A stretch of 38,343 bases of DNA from an uncultured Clostridia bacterium (GCA_944392335.1 CALXWJ010000028.1:1-38343), one strand, 5' to 3'; shown: positions 15,505 to 24,929, counted from the stretch's first letter. Notes: generated by a model from the sequence alone, not told the origin. Translations and numbers: made by a program.

Positions 15505-16953
15505 TCACTGAATTTTTAATATTTGCTTTACTGCCTCTCGCTCATCAAAGTGGATCTTTTTTGTTCCGTCTATTATGTAATCCTCATGCCCCTTTCCGGC
15601 AAGTAAAACGGTATCACCCTTTTTCGCAATATTCAAAGCATACTTGATGGCCTCAAATCTTTCGGGTATTATAATATAATTATCTGTTATTGCACATATG
15701 CCTTTTTCTATATCTTTTATTATTTTTATGGGATTCTCCATCCTCGGATTATCTGAGGTCAATATTGTAATATCGGATAGCTCACCTGAAATTTTTCCCA
15801 TTAATGGACGTTTTTTTTCATCACGGTTCCCGCCGCATCCAAATAGTGTGATGATCCTGCCCTTTGTAAAATCACGTACTGTTTTTATAATATTTATAAG
15901 TCCGTCGGGTGAGTGGGCGTAATCGATTATAACAGAATAATCTGTATTGGTCGCCACCTTTTCAACTCTTCCTTTAACACCGTCGGTAGCACCGAGCGCA
16001 CGCAATATGATCTCATCGCCGATGTCAAGCCTTTTACATATCCCGAACGCGCACAACGCGTTATAAACCGAAAATTTTCCCGGGATATTGATATACGCAT
16101 CCATTGTTTTTCCCTCGTATGAGAGCTTGAATCCAGCACCCTGCGGCGTGTAAACGATATCCGACGCCGTAATGTCCGCGTCATTTAAGCCGTAGCTTAT
16201 CGATTTTGAAAAAAATTCTTCATACAGCCTTTTTCCGTATTCATCATCCGTATTTATAACACATGCTTGAGACTGACAAAACAGCTTTCTTTTAGCCTCA
16301 AAATAATCCTCCATATTTTTATGAAAATCAAGATGATCTTGCGTTAAGTTTGTAAAAGAACCTATTTTGTAATTTAATCCGCTTACCCTGTTAAGTTCCA
16401 GAGCATGTGATGAAACCTCCATAACAATGCTCTCGGCTCCCAGATCGCGCATATTCTTGATTATGGACCACAATTCGCAGGATTCGGGCGTGGTGGAGGT
16501 GGTAAAAGCATCATCGGTAAGATACCGGTTATAATAGCATCCGTTTGTTCCGATAACGCCCACCTTATAATTTGCGGCGTTCAATATATCCCGTACCAAA
16601 TGAGTGACCGTCGTTTTTCCGTTTGTTCCCGTTACTCCGATCATGATAAGGGCTTCATCGGGATTTTGGTATATTTTCTTTGATAATTCCGCCATTTTTG
16701 CTCTCGGGTCATCATACAGCAAAACAGGTATGCTGCATGATATGATGCTGTCGGCAATAACCGCCGCAGCGCCCCGCGTTTCCGCTTCCTTTACATATCT
16801 GTAGCCGCTGTCCTTATATCCCCTGATACAGACAAAAATAAATCCGGGTTTTATCCTTCGTGAATCACAGGTAATTCCTCTTATGACACAGTCTTCTTTA
16901 GGCCATGAGGAGCCAAATAATTCACTTGCTAAAATAATACCATCGCCTTTCAT
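15505..16953 (-). CDS. murE: MurE, UDP-MurNAc-dipeptide:meso-DAP ligase
   Basis: 482 residues. It adds the third stem-peptide residue. The P-loop is GVTGTNGKTT (106-115); 'TTPESCELW' and 'EVSSHALELNRV' (the conserved His region) follow. DNPR at 401-404 is the meso-diaminopimelate-specific motif (Lys-adding enzymes differ here), so the wall is predicted to be A1-gamma, meso-DAP type. The ATG at 16953 is the only reasonable start, yet no Shine-Dalgarno sequence precedes it. The 25 bp upstream are instead a fragment of the intergenic repeat (CCGCAGTTACAATTT), which may lower or alter translation. 67 bp after the spoVD/pbp gene. Confidence 0.96.
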   Translation of the reverse strand: MKGDGIILASELFGSSWPKEDCVIRGITCDSRRIKPGFIFVCIRGYKDSGYRYVKEAETRGAAAVIADSIISCSIPVLLYDDPRAKMAELSKKIYQNPDEALIMIGVTGTNGKTTVTHLVRDILNAANYKVGVIGTNGCYYNRYLTDDAFTTSTTPESCELWSIIKNMRDLGAESIVMEVSSHALELNRVSGLNYKIGSFTNLTQDHLDFHKNMEDYFEAKRKLFCQSQACVINTDDEYGKRLYEEFFSKSISYGLNDADITASDIVYTPQGAGFKLSYEGKTMDAYINIPGKFSVYNALCAFGICKRLDIGDEIILRALGATDGVKGRVEKVATNTDYSVIIDYAHSPDGLINIIKTVRDFTKGRIITLFGCGGNRDEKKRPLMGKISGELSDITILTSDNPRMENPIKIIKDIEKGICAITDNYIIIPERFEAIKYALNIAKKGDTVLLAGKGHEDYIIDGTKKIHFDEREAVKQILKIQ

Positions 16954-16980
16954 AAATTGTAACTGCGGGCAAGCCCTTAT
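16954..16980 (-). repeat. Intergenic repeat, partial copy 6 touching the murE start
   Basis: On the minus strand TAAGGGCTTGCCCGCAGTTA resembles the GCTTGTCCGCAATTAT end of the two-hairpin repeat. GGGC/GCCC can form a tiny stem. It occupies the place where the murE ribosome site is expected. Confidence 0.45.
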
Positions 16981-17020
16981 TTAATTATTAATATTTTAGT
17001 AATGTTAACCTAACACGATA

Positions 17021-19273
17021 TCAATCCGAGGATGCGTGTCTGAATTCCACACTTATTACCGTTGCAGGCTGTACCTTCTCTCCCGGTTCGATACTTTGTT
17101 TTACCGCATAAGCGCCGGACGTTGAATTTAATCCTGCGCCTACCGCTTCAAAGTTCAGACCATATTCCTCCAGTACTCTTCTTGCTTCCGCAACCGATAA
17201 ATCTGTAACATCGGGCACCGTGACCAAATTTTCCTCATCTATCGGTTCGGTATATATAATAACCGTAGAACCCTCAATAATGCTTGCACCCGGCTTCGGC
17301 AGCTGATCCTCCACTGTTGTGATCTCGCTGCTGCCCGATACTCTTGTCTTAAATCCGGAATTTGTAAGGATTTCCTTTGCTTCATCAACCGACAGCCCTC
17401 TTATTTCCGGTACTGATATAGAGGATGTTGCGGCTTCTTCTTCGGTAAGCTGTCTTTCTATTCCCATATATTCAAGTGTGTCTTCTATGACCGATCCAAC
17501 CACCGGCGCACATATCGTTCCTCCGTAACGTACTGCACACTGCGGCTCATCCATAATAATCAAGCATACTATCTGCGGATCGTCTGCCGGCGCGAATCCG
17601 ACAAATGACGCAATTCGTTTATCGTTATTTCTTCCTTTTTCGGAGGTTCCCGTTTTTCCTCCTATCCTGTAGCCCTTGATATATGCGTTTTTACCCGAAC
17701 CCGTGGGGCTTGATACCACGCTTTCGAGGATTTCACGCATTTTGCTCGAGGTTTCCTCCGAAATGACCTTATTTCTTATTTCGGGCTGATATGATTTTAC
17801 AATACCGTTTTCGTTCCTTATCTCTTTAACAATAAGGGGCTTCATCAAATTCCCACCGTTGATTACGGAAGAAATCGCGCAAATGTGCTGTATTGGGGTT
17901 ATTGAAAATCCTTGACCGAATGAGCTTGTTGCAATATCGGTATCGGAAAGCTTATCTTTCTGATAATAAATACTTCCCGATTCACCGTTTAGCTCTATGC
18001 CTGTTTTTTCGGTATAGCCGAAAGCAGTGAAATACTCCATAAACTTTTGAGAGCCTATTCTCAATCCCAATTCCATAAAAACAGGATTACAGGAATTTTG
18101 TACCCCCTGTACGAATGTCTGTGATCCATGCCCTTCAACCTTATGGCATTTGATCTTTCTGTCTGCTATCTGTTTATATCCCGCACAGTAAAACGTCGAG
18201 TTTTCATTTACCACATCCTCCTCCAATGCGACGGCGGCAGTTATGATCTTAAAGGTGGAACCCGGCTCATAGGTGTCTGATATAGCCTTATTCCTCCACA
18301 TTTTCTGCATTATAAGATTTGTCGCCTCTTGTCTTGTTTCTTCATCCTCCGAGGTATACCCCGCGAGATTTTCATTTTCATCAAGATCCACAGCCAGGTT
18401 TACAAACTGAGATATGTCATTATATGCATTTAAATCAAAATCGGGCTTTGTCGCCATGGCATAGATTTCCCCGGTATTAGGATTCATTATGATCCCGGCC
18501 GCGCCTTCCTTCAGCGAATATTCCGTTACCGCTTCTTCAAGAGCCTTTTCAAGAAAATGCTGTATGGTCTCATCGATGGTAAGAACTACATCCGCGCCTT
18601 TTTCCGCATCTGTCATATCCTCATACTGATAATCCATATAAAGACCCGATGCGGACTGTGCGCTTATAATACTTCCCGGTTTTCCCGAAAGCTCATTATC
18701 AAACATAAGCTCTATACCCATTCGTCCGTCATTGTCATATCCGGTAAAACCAAGGACATGCGGCGCAATCCCATATGAATAGTATCTTTTGGAATCGGCT
18801 TCAAAGCTGATCCCCTTAAAATATTTGCTTGTTTCGGGATTCAGCTCTGAATCCTTAAGCTCTGTGATCGCATTTGATTCTTCAACATTGAGCCGTTTTT
18901 TGATCAGCTGATACCTTGTTCCCTCTTTTGTCAGTCTTTCATATATGTAATCATATTCAAGATTTAAAATAGGCGCAAGCCTGGTTGCAACGACCTCGGC
19001 GGCGTCATCCTCCGCTATCTGTCTGGGATTGCAGACAAGTGAATCGACCGATGCACTTTCCGCAAGGGCTTTGCCGTTTCTGTCATAGATCGTTCCTCTC
19101 ATCGCCGTCACCTGCGATGCCTGTGTTTGCTGATCGATCACTGCCGCCGTATATTCTTCACATTTAAATATTTGCAAATATCCTATTCTTACCAATGTCA
19201 GGGCTAATAATATAACCATGACCATCAGCAGTACCATTGCCGTGAATTTCACTTTTCTCATATTTCTCTGCAT
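17021..19273 (-). CDS. spoVD: Class B penicillin-binding protein with two PASTA domains (SpoVD/PBP2B type)
   Basis: 750 residues from the ATG at 19273 (AAGGGA 8 nt upstream; an ATG at 19297 has no ribosome site and overlaps the putative -10). A transpeptidase that cross-links stem peptides, paired with the SEDS protein FtsW/SpoVE. One N-terminal membrane helix (8-30), then the dimerisation/pedestal domain with 'RGTIYDRNG' (59-67). The catalytic domain has S339-T-F-K342, S394-C-N396 and K540-T-G-T543, so all three active-site motifs are intact. PASTA domains at about 619-678 and 685-747 follow. In B. subtilis the pair pbpB (division) and spoVD (spore) occupies this spot; here there is only one such gene, so it may do the vegetative job. 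Symbol given by architecture and position; ftsI/pbpB is equally defensible. Confidence 0.92.
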   Translation of the reverse strand: MQRNMRKVKFTAMVLLMVMVILLALTLVRIGYLQIFKCEEYTAAVIDQQTQASQVTAMRGTIYDRNGKALAESASVDSLVCNPRQIAEDDAAEVVATRLAPILNLEYDYIYERLTKEGTRYQLIKKRLNVEESNAITELKDSELNPETSKYFKGISFEADSKRYYSYGIAPHVLGFTGYDNDGRMGIELMFDNELSGKPGSIISAQSASGLYMDYQYEDMTDAEKGADVVLTIDETIQHFLEKALEEAVTEYSLKEGAAGIIMNPNTGEIYAMATKPDFDLNAYNDISQFVNLAVDLDENENLAGYTSEDEETRQEATNLIMQKMWRNKAISDTYEPGSTFKIITAAVALEEDVVNENSTFYCAGYKQIADRKIKCHKVEGHGSQTFVQGVQNSCNPVFMELGLRIGSQKFMEYFTAFGYTEKTGIELNGESGSIYYQKDKLSDTDIATSSFGQGFSITPIQHICAISSVINGGNLMKPLIVKEIRNENGIVKSYQPEIRNKVISEETSSKMREILESVVSSPTGSGKNAYIKGYRIGGKTGTSEKGRNNDKRIASFVGFAPADDPQIVCLIIMDEPQCAVRYGGTICAPVVGSVIEDTLEYMGIERQLTEEEAATSSISVPEIRGLSVDEAKEILTNSGFKTRVSGSSEITTVEDQLPKPGASIIEGSTVIIYTEPIDEENLVTVPDVTDLSVAEARRVLEEYGLNFEAVGAGLNSTSGAYAVKQSIEPGEKVQPATVISVEFRHASSD

Positions 19274-19295
19274 TATTGTTCCCTTCTTAAAATAC

Positions 19296-19301
19296 ATTAT
19301 A
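19296..19301 (-). promoter_or_regulatory. Possible internal promoter before spoVD/pbp
   Basis: TATAAT on the minus strand, 22 bp upstream of the chosen start and 36 bp downstream of a terminator hairpin. No good -35 for the housekeeping sigma factor is evident, so it could be an alternative-sigma or weak site. Confidence 0.3.
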
Positions 19302-19336
19302 TCCTAAATTTCTACATATACTCATAATTCTACAAA

Positions 19337-19380
19337 AGCCAAAGACAGTTTTCAGAAAATACGTTCTGCTGTCTTTGGCT
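19337..19380 (-). terminator. Terminator hairpin inside the dcw cluster (ftsL / spoVD boundary)
   Basis: AGCCAAAGACAG (19337-19348) and CTGTCTTTGGCT (19369-19380) form a perfect 12-bp stem. On the minus strand the stem is followed by TTTGTAG, giving four consecutive T residues. It lies 42 bp after the ftsL stop and would cut transcription before spoVD/pbp. Confidence 0.65.
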
Positions 19381-19422
19381 ACTATATAGTTTTCCCCTAA
19401 ATAACTCAGATCTCAATTAATT

Positions 19423-19905
19423 CTATTTTATTCCCAAGGTAAATATTCCTATTATATTTTTCTTGAAGCTGTCTGCAGCTTTATTTACTTTATTTTTCAC
19501 ACCCTCGACTTCTCCCGATGTCACTTCCGTCACATCCTCGCGGTCAATACTGACATATTCTATCTGATATTGTTCCGGTCTTTGCATATTCAGCCTTGTT
19601 GTAGCTATCTGTTCTATGGTGGTAAGATCCGCGCTCTGTTCCAATTCAAAAGTCCTTTGACTGGTATATGTTTCAAGCTCTGTCAGCTCGGCCTGTTTGG
19701 ATTTTATAGTTTGCTGAGTTTCATATAAAGCTACGTTTTTTGATATCATAAAATAGGCAGCTGCAGATAATATCAATGCATATACTATAGGTTTGAAATT
19801 TTTGATTTTTTTTCTTCTCCTGACCCCTGTATTCTTCTGTACGGGCTCGGTAGTTTTTACCTGCTCGTCAAAATAATCCTTATAAGCAAGATTTGAGTAA
19901 CCCAT
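19423..19905 (-). CDS. ftsL: FtsL-like septum-formation protein
   Basis: 160 residues from ATG 19905 (AAAGG 10 nt upstream; an in-frame GTG at 19914 is too close to that site). Layout: a cytoplasmic basic tail with RRRKK at about 29-33, one membrane helix (about 42-58, YALILSAAAYFMI), then an extracellular coiled coil ('QQTIKSKQAELTELETYTSQ'), then a polar tail. This is the bitopic FtsL/DivIC pattern; sequence identity in this family is always low, so position between rsmH and the PBP gene is the main support. It helps assemble the SEDS-PBP divisome complex. The C-terminal 45 residues are longer than in most FtsL proteins. Confidence 0.8.
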   Translation of the reverse strand: MGYSNLAYKDYFDEQVKTTEPVQKNTGVRRRKKIKNFKPIVYALILSAAAYFMISKNVALYETQQTIKSKQAELTELETYTSQRTFELEQSADLTTIEQIATTRLNMQRPEQYQIEYVSIDREDVTEVTSGEVEGVKNKVNKAADSFKKNIIGIFTLGIK

Positions 19906-19933
19906 TATCAGCACGCCTTTCTCGATTTTTCTT

Positions 19934-20866
19934 TCATATTTTTTCTGCGATCCTCAGTTTTGCGCTTTTGGAGCGAGGATTTTCAGATTTTTCTTTTTCC
20001 GACGGCAGTATCGGCTTTTTTGTAATTATCTTAACAGCAGGCTGTCTATTGCAGACACAGACAGGAAAATTTTTAGGGCATATACAGCCTGCTGCCAATT
20101 TTGCAAATGCTTGTTTTACTATTCTGTCCTCCAGCGAATGAAACGTTATAATCGCGATCCGTCCACCTATATTTAAGCATCCTACCGCATCGGAAATTGT
20201 TTTGTCCAATATTCCAAGCTCATTGTTGACCTCGATCCTTATTGCCTGAAATACTCTTTTGGCAGGATGGGAACCGGTTTCTCTCGCTTTTTGCGGTATT
20301 GCGGATTTTATTATATCTACCAGCTCGTAGGTTGTTTCTATCGGTTTGTTTTTTCTTCGGTCTGTGATAAACTGTGCGATTCTTGCAGACCATTTTTCTT
20401 CTCCGTATTCATAGAATATTTTTGTGAGTTCTTCCTTTGTGTAATTATTCACGACCTCAAATGCGCTTAATTTATTGTCACGGTCCATCCTCATATCAAG
20501 CCTTGAGTTATGCATGTATGAAAATCCTCTTTTGGCATTATCAAGCTGATACGAAGAAACACCCAGATCCAACAACATCCCGTCGATTTTTTTTATTCCG
20601 AGGTCTTCCAATATTTGTTTTATATTTGAAAAATTATCATTTACAAAGGCGACCCTGTCAGAATAATCGGCAAGCCTTTTTTTTGACGCTTCTATCGCTT
20701 CAATATCCCTGTCGATCCCGATGAGTGAAATATTCTTTTTGCACGACAACAACCCAAGGCTGTGACCTCCTCCTCCGAGAGTACCATCGACATAAATACC
20801 GTTTTCCTTTAAATTTAATCCCTCTTTTATTTCATTAAAAAGAACCGAAATATGTTTAAATTCCAT
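19934..20866 (-). CDS. rsmH: RsmH, 16S rRNA (cytosine1402-N4)-methyltransferase
   Basis: 310 residues, the normal size (about 310-315). It methylates N4 of C1402 in the ribosomal decoding centre. The SAM-binding motif I is [10 protein letters not shown] (27-36). '[15 protein letters not shown]' and '[16 protein letters not shown]' follow, and the conserved '[12 protein letters not shown]' is near the C-terminus, with a Cys-rich '[13 protein letters not shown]' segment after it. Start ATG 20866 has GGAGG 4 nt upstream. Second gene of the dcw unit, 54 bp after mraZ. Confidence 0.97.
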   Translation of the reverse strand: MEFKHISVLFNEIKEGLNLKENGIYVDGTLGGGGHSLGLLSCKKNISLIGIDRDIEAIEASKKRLADYSDRVAFVNDNFSNIKQILEDLGIKKIDGMLLDLGVSSYQLDNAKRGFSYMHNSRLDMRMDRDNKLSAFEVVNNYTKEELTKIFYEYGEEKWSARIAQFITDRRKNKPIETTYELVDIIKSAIPQKARETGSHPAKRVFQAIRIEVNNELGILDKTISDAVGCLNIGGRIAIITFHSLEDRIVKQAFAKLAAGCICPKNFPVCVCNRQPAVKIITKKPILPSEKEKSENPRSKSAKLRIAEKI

Positions 20867-20920
20867 TTATCCTCCATACAGACATCGGCTGCCTGATCCA
20901 ATCTCCCGTATTAGCAGGCT

Positions 20921-21367
20921 TTAAATCAACAGCTGATATTTTTGGATGCCTTCTATTATAATATCGGTGTCATCATCTTCATCCGACATCTTGCTCCATG
21001 TTTCGGCATTCCATATCTCAAGCTTGCTGTTTGCTCCGACCAATACAATATCTTTTTTCAAACCCGCATATTCGATCAATGCGTCGGTCAGCGGGATCCT
21101 TCCCTGTTTATCCAATTCGCAGCTCATTGCCTTTGAAAACAGTTTTCTTATGAATTTTGCGACATTGACGTCGGTCCCCGACGGAAGTTCATGCACTTTA
21201 TTTGATAAGGATTCCCACTCGGCTTCGGTATACAGATTCAGACACGGCTCCAGCGGGGATTTCGTAATATAAACGGTGCCGGACAGTTTTTCCCTGATCT
21301 TTGCAGGTAAAATAAATCTTCCGCGTTCATCCAACTGACGTTCATATTCTCCGACAAAAAAAACCAT
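20921..21367 (-). CDS. mraZ: MraZ, transcriptional regulator of the dcw cluster
   Basis: 148 residues from the ATG at 21367, which gives the family's usual beginning (MVFFVGEYERQLDERGRF) and has AAAGGACGGTG upstream; the frame is open further 5' but unrelated to MraZ. There are two tandem AbrB/SpoVT-like half domains: 'DERGRFILPAKIRE' at about 12-25 and 'DKQGRIPLTDALIEYA' at about 85-100. MraZ forms a ring that binds direct repeats in its own promoter and represses the dcw genes in E. coli (activator in mycoplasmas). The likely target boxes lie directly upstream, four GGG elements 10 bp apart. Confidence 0.95.
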   Translation of the reverse strand: MVFFVGEYERQLDERGRFILPAKIREKLSGTVYITKSPLEPCLNLYTEAEWESLSNKVHELPSGTDVNVAKFIRKLFSKAMSCELDKQGRIPLTDALIEYAGLKKDIVLVGANSKLEIWNAETWSKMSDEDDDTDIIIEGIQKYQLLI

Positions 21368-21444
21368 CCGTTTCACCGTCCTTTCAAATAAATTAATAGG
21401 AGTTTTGAGTAATACGGTAAATGGGCTGTTGTTTTCTTTTTCCT

Positions 21445-21477
21445 CCCAAATCAACCCATTTGAACCCTTTCACTCCC
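21445..21477 (-). promoter_or_regulatory. MraZ operator: four GGG boxes in exact 10-bp phase
   Basis: On the plus strand CCC occurs at 21445-21447, 21455-21457, 21465-21467 and 21475-21477. On the transcribed strand they read GGGAGTGAAA, GGGTTCAAAT, GGGTTGATTT, GGGAGGAAAA. Known MraZ sites in E. coli are TGGG-type boxes repeated every 10 bp near the mraZ start. The boxes begin 1 bp downstream of the -10 and cover +1 to about +30, well placed for repression. Confidence 0.8.
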
Positions 21478-21478
21478 T

Positions 21479-21507
21479 ATTATACACTATTCTTTCCAAT
21501 ATTGCAA
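21479..21507 (-). promoter_or_regulatory. Promoter of the dcw cluster (PmraZ)
   Basis: On the minus strand TTGCAA (21507-21502), 17 bp, TATAAT (21484-21479). The mraZ ATG is 111 bp downstream, giving a leader of about 105 nt that carries the MraZ boxes. Confidence 0.8.
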
Positions 21508-21745
21508 TAGGTAAAGCAAAAAAAATTAAAAATTTTTTAAGAAAAATTACAAATATTACTGTTATATTTTTTCTTTGTTATACTAAAAATTTTGTTTAAA
21601 ATACTTTATTTATTTTTACATCAATTTTTTCGCTTCATTGCTGCATTTTTTTATTTTCAAAAAAAATAAAGAAATTTACTTGAAATATAATTTTAATATC
21701 GAACACTTGTTCGTTTTATTAATTTATGAAAAAAATATTACACTC

Positions 21746-21774
21746 TTGTAAAATGGTTCTAAATGGTGTATAAT
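21746..21774 (+). promoter_or_regulatory. Promoter of tex-lgt
   Basis: TTGTAA (21746-21751), 17 bp, TATAAT (21769-21774), 53 bp before the chosen tex start. Divergent from the dcw promoter, which lies about 240 bp away. Confidence 0.7.
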
Positions 21775-21827
21775 GTATATTGTATTAAAAAATGAACAAA
21801 AAAAATCAACAGATTGGGGTTTTAAAA

Positions 21828-23978
21828 ATGGCCGTTAATATTACAAATGAACTTGTACAGGAATTTTCACTAAAGGAATGGCAGGCAGTGAATACCATAA
21901 AACTGATAGATGACGGAAATACTATTCCGTTCATTGCCCGATACAGAAAAGAGGCAACCGGTGAGCTGTCTGATGAAATACTAAGAAACTTTTATGAAAG
22001 ACTTTGTTATTTAAGAAACATTGAAGAAAAAAAAGCCGAAGTAATTCGTCTTATTGATGAACAGGGTATGCTTACCGACGAACTTACCGAGGCAATAAAC
22101 AACGCAAAAACAATAACAGAAATTGATGATATATATCGTCCATTCAGACCAAAACGAAGAACAAGAGCAACAATTGCAAAAGAAAAAGGACTTGAACCAT
22201 TAAGTAACATAATACTTGAACAAAATAAAGATATAAATATCGAAGATGCTGCCAAAGAATATATTGATACCGAAAAAGGCGTTGAAACTATTGATGATGC
22301 AATTGCCGGTGCTATGGATATTATTGCAGAAATGATTTCCGATAATGCAGATTACCGCAAAGAATTAAGAGAAAAAACATATAAAACAAGTATTCTTGTT
22401 TCAAAAGCATCATCAGAAGAAGACAGTGTTTACAGTATGTATTATGATTTTTCGGAACCTGCCTCAAAGATAGCAAATCACCGTATATTAGCCATTAACA
22501 GAGGCGAAAAAGACGGATTTTTAAGTGTCAAGTTGAATACAGATGAAGATACCATGACACAATATCTGAAAAATGAAACAATAACAAATAAATCTCCGGC
22601 CGAAAAATATCTTGAATTGACCTGTGAGGATGCATACAAAAGGCTTATTGCACCTTCTATAGAAACAGAAATAAGAAATATTCTCACCGACAGAGCACAG
22701 GAAGCTGCAATAAAAATATTCTCAAAAAACCTTAACGGTCTTCTTTTACAGCCGCCAATTAAAGGAAAAACAATCTTAGGACTTGACCCCGGGTACAGAA
22801 CAGGTTGTAAAGTAGCTGTAGTTGATGAAACCGGAAAAGTTCTAGATACAGGCGTTGTATACTGTACTTTAGAGCATCACGATAAAGAAAAGGCAAAACA
22901 AACCTTAAAAACTCTTATAAATAAACATGATGTTGATCTGATCTCCATCGGAAACGGCACTGCATCAAAAGAAACAGAAATCCTTGTAGCACAAATGCTT
23001 AAAGAAATAGACAAAAAAATATACTATATGGTAGTAAGCGAAGCGGGCGCATCGGTGTACTCCGCATCAAAACTTGCAGCCGAAGAATTTCCCGAATATG
23101 ATGTATCTTTAAGAAGTGCAGTGTCAATCGCAAGACGTCTTCAAGATCCTTTAGCTGAACTTGTAAAGATAGATCCAAAAGCAATAGGTGTAGGTCAATA
23201 TCAGCATGATATGAATCAAAAAAAATTAGGGGAAGCCTTGGGCGGGGTTGTTGAGGACTGCGTAAACAGCGTCGGAGTGGATTTAAATACCGCTTCCCCA
23301 TCTCTTTTATCATATATTTCAGGCATAAATTCAACAGTTGCAAAAAATATAGCATTATACCGCGAAGAAAACGGAAAATTTAAAAACCGTTCCGAATTAT
23401 TAAAGGTATCAAAATTAGGCAAAAAAGCATTTGAACAATGCGCAGGCTTTTTAAGGATCACCGACGGCGATAATGTATTTGACAACACTTCCGTCCATCC
23501 TGAAAGCTATAAGCCCGCTTTAGAGCTTTTGGAAAAGCTCGGCTATGAACTATCAGATGTAATTAATTCAAACATTTCGGATATACGGGAACGTCTTTCA
23601 AAAAACAATATCGACAAACTCTCACAAGAACTCGGAATCGGTATACCTACAATTAAAGATATATGCGACGGTTTATTGAAAAAAGGGCGCGACCCGAGAG
23701 AGGAGCTTCCAAAGCCCGTTCTTTTGTCCGATATTATGGATATCAAAGATCTGAAACCGGATATGTTAATGACGGGTACGGTAAGGAATGTTGTGGATTT
23801 CGGCGCATTTATAGATATCGGCGTACATCAGGACGGGCTTGTCCATATTTCGCAGATCTGCGACCGTTATATCAAGCATCCAACAGACGTGTTATCTGTT
23901 GGCGATATAATAAAGGTAAAAATCCTTGAGGTGGACGTCAACAAAAAACGCATTGCACTGACCATGAAAGGGATTTGA
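21828..23978 (+). CDS. tex: Tex-family RNA-binding protein (S1 domain)
   Basis: 716 residues from ATG 21828; an ATG at 21792 adds 12 residues but has no ribosome site, and the family starts near 'NITNELVQEF'. Conserved, cytoplasmic, binds nucleic acid, and linked to transcription and RNA handling. Domains in order: helical Tex N-terminus ('PFIARYRKEATGELSD' at about 37-52); the RNase H-like YqgF domain beginning 'GLDPGYRTGCKVAVVD' near residue 320; helix-hairpin-helix region (SVGVDLNTAS, 'YREENGKFKNRSELL') at about 480-560; and a C-terminal S1 domain ('GTVRNVVDFGAFIDIGVH') from about 645. All are intact. lgt follows after 33 bp, so they probably share a transcript. Confidence 0.95.
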   Translation: MAVNITNELVQEFSLKEWQAVNTIKLIDDGNTIPFIARYRKEATGELSDEILRNFYERLCYLRNIEEKKAEVIRLIDEQGMLTDELTEAINNAKTITEIDDIYRPFRPKRRTRATIAKEKGLEPLSNIILEQNKDINIEDAAKEYIDTEKGVETIDDAIAGAMDIIAEMISDNADYRKELREKTYKTSILVSKASSEEDSVYSMYYDFSEPASKIANHRILAINRGEKDGFLSVKLNTDEDTMTQYLKNETITNKSPAEKYLELTCEDAYKRLIAPSIETEIRNILTDRAQEAAIKIFSKNLNGLLLQPPIKGKTILGLDPGYRTGCKVAVVDETGKVLDTGVVYCTLEHHDKEKAKQTLKTLINKHDVDLISIGNGTASKETEILVAQMLKEIDKKIYYMVVSEAGASVYSASKLAAEEFPEYDVSLRSAVSIARRLQDPLAELVKIDPKAIGVGQYQHDMNQKKLGEALGGVVEDCVNSVGVDLNTASPSLLSYISGINSTVAKNIALYREENGKFKNRSELLKVSKLGKKAFEQCAGFLRITDGDNVFDNTSVHPESYKPALELLEKLGYELSDVINSNISDIRERLSKNNIDKLSQELGIGIPTIKDICDGLLKKGRDPREELPKPVLLSDIMDIKDLKPDMLMTGTVRNVVDFGAFIDIGVHQDGLVHISQICDRYIKHPTDVLSVGDIIKVKILEVDVNKKRIALTMKGI

Positions 23979-24011
23979 TCAACATTTAAAATAAAAAAAG
24001 GCGGGGATATA

Positions 24012-24821
24012 ATGACAAACATAATTGGTTTTCCCAAACTGGGATTGGAATTTAATATAAACAGAGTTGCTTTTTATATTTTTTCTAAACCGATCTATTG
24101 GTATGCTTTGATCATACTTGCCGGATTTATACTTGCTCTTGTGTTCGTAAGCTTAACATGTAAAAAAAGAGGAGTAAATCCCGACAATGTATTTGATATA
24201 GCATTCTACGGTTTGATTTCCGGTATCATATGCGCAAGGATATATTATGTTATTTTTGATCCGGATTGTCTTGAAGGGAATTTCTTAAATATTGTAAAAA
24301 TATGGGAAGGAGGCCTTGCAATTTACGGTGGAATAATAGGAGCGGTGATCTCGACCATAATTTATTGTAAGGCAAAAAAATTATCAATACTAAAAACCTT
24401 TGATGTATGCTGTCCCGGTCTTTTGATCGGGCAGGCAGTGGGACGTTTCGGAAATTTTGTAAATGCTGAGGTATACGGCGGAGAAACAGACAGCATAGTG
24501 GGTATGACGATAAACGGTAACCCTCCCGTTCACCCGCTGTTTTTATATGAATCGCTGTGGAATATCGCAGGTCTGATCATTATACTCATTTTCAGAGACA
24601 AAAAAAGAGCGGACGGTCAGGTATTTTTCTTTTACACATTATGGTACGGTATAGGCAGATTGTTTTTGGAGGGTATGCGGGAAAGTCAATATATCCTGTA
24701 TATGATCGACGGTGTTTTGGGCATTTCCCAGTTTGTTTCGGCGATTTGCATTATAGTGTCGGTCATTGCATTGATTTATCTTTCAAAAAGATCGAAGGAA
24801 ACATCAAACGGCCTCAAATGA
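24012..24821 (+). CDS. lgt: Lgt, prolipoprotein diacylglyceryl transferase
   Basis: 269 residues, seven predicted membrane helices. It transfers diacylglycerol from phosphatidylglycerol to the lipobox cysteine of prolipoproteins. The Lgt signature 'GQAVGRFGNFVNAEVYG' is at about residues 137-153, and the essential Arg of GRFGN is present. 'PPVHPLFLYES' and 'RADGQVFFFYTLWYGIGR' are also typical. ATG 24012 follows GGCGGGG. It lies just behind tex. It would modify TrpX, the lipoprotein encoded 3 kb downstream on the other strand, among others. Confidence 0.95.
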   Translation: MTNIIGFPKLGLEFNINRVAFYIFSKPIYWYALIILAGFILALVFVSLTCKKRGVNPDNVFDIAFYGLISGIICARIYYVIFDPDCLEGNFLNIVKIWEGGLAIYGGIIGAVISTIIYCKAKKLSILKTFDVCCPGLLIGQAVGRFGNFVNAEVYGGETDSIVGMTINGNPPVHPLFLYESLWNIAGLIIILIFRDKKRADGQVFFFYTLWYGIGRLFLEGMRESQYILYMIDGVLGISQFVSAICIIVSVIALIYLSKRSKETSNGLK

Positions 24822-24929
24822 AAAGTCATTAAATATCATTTTATGTAATGTTTTCTCATAAAACTTTATTTTAGTGCATTAATTGTCTTTTTTTGTCACA
24901 CGATTGTTGTAATAATTAAAGAAATTATA

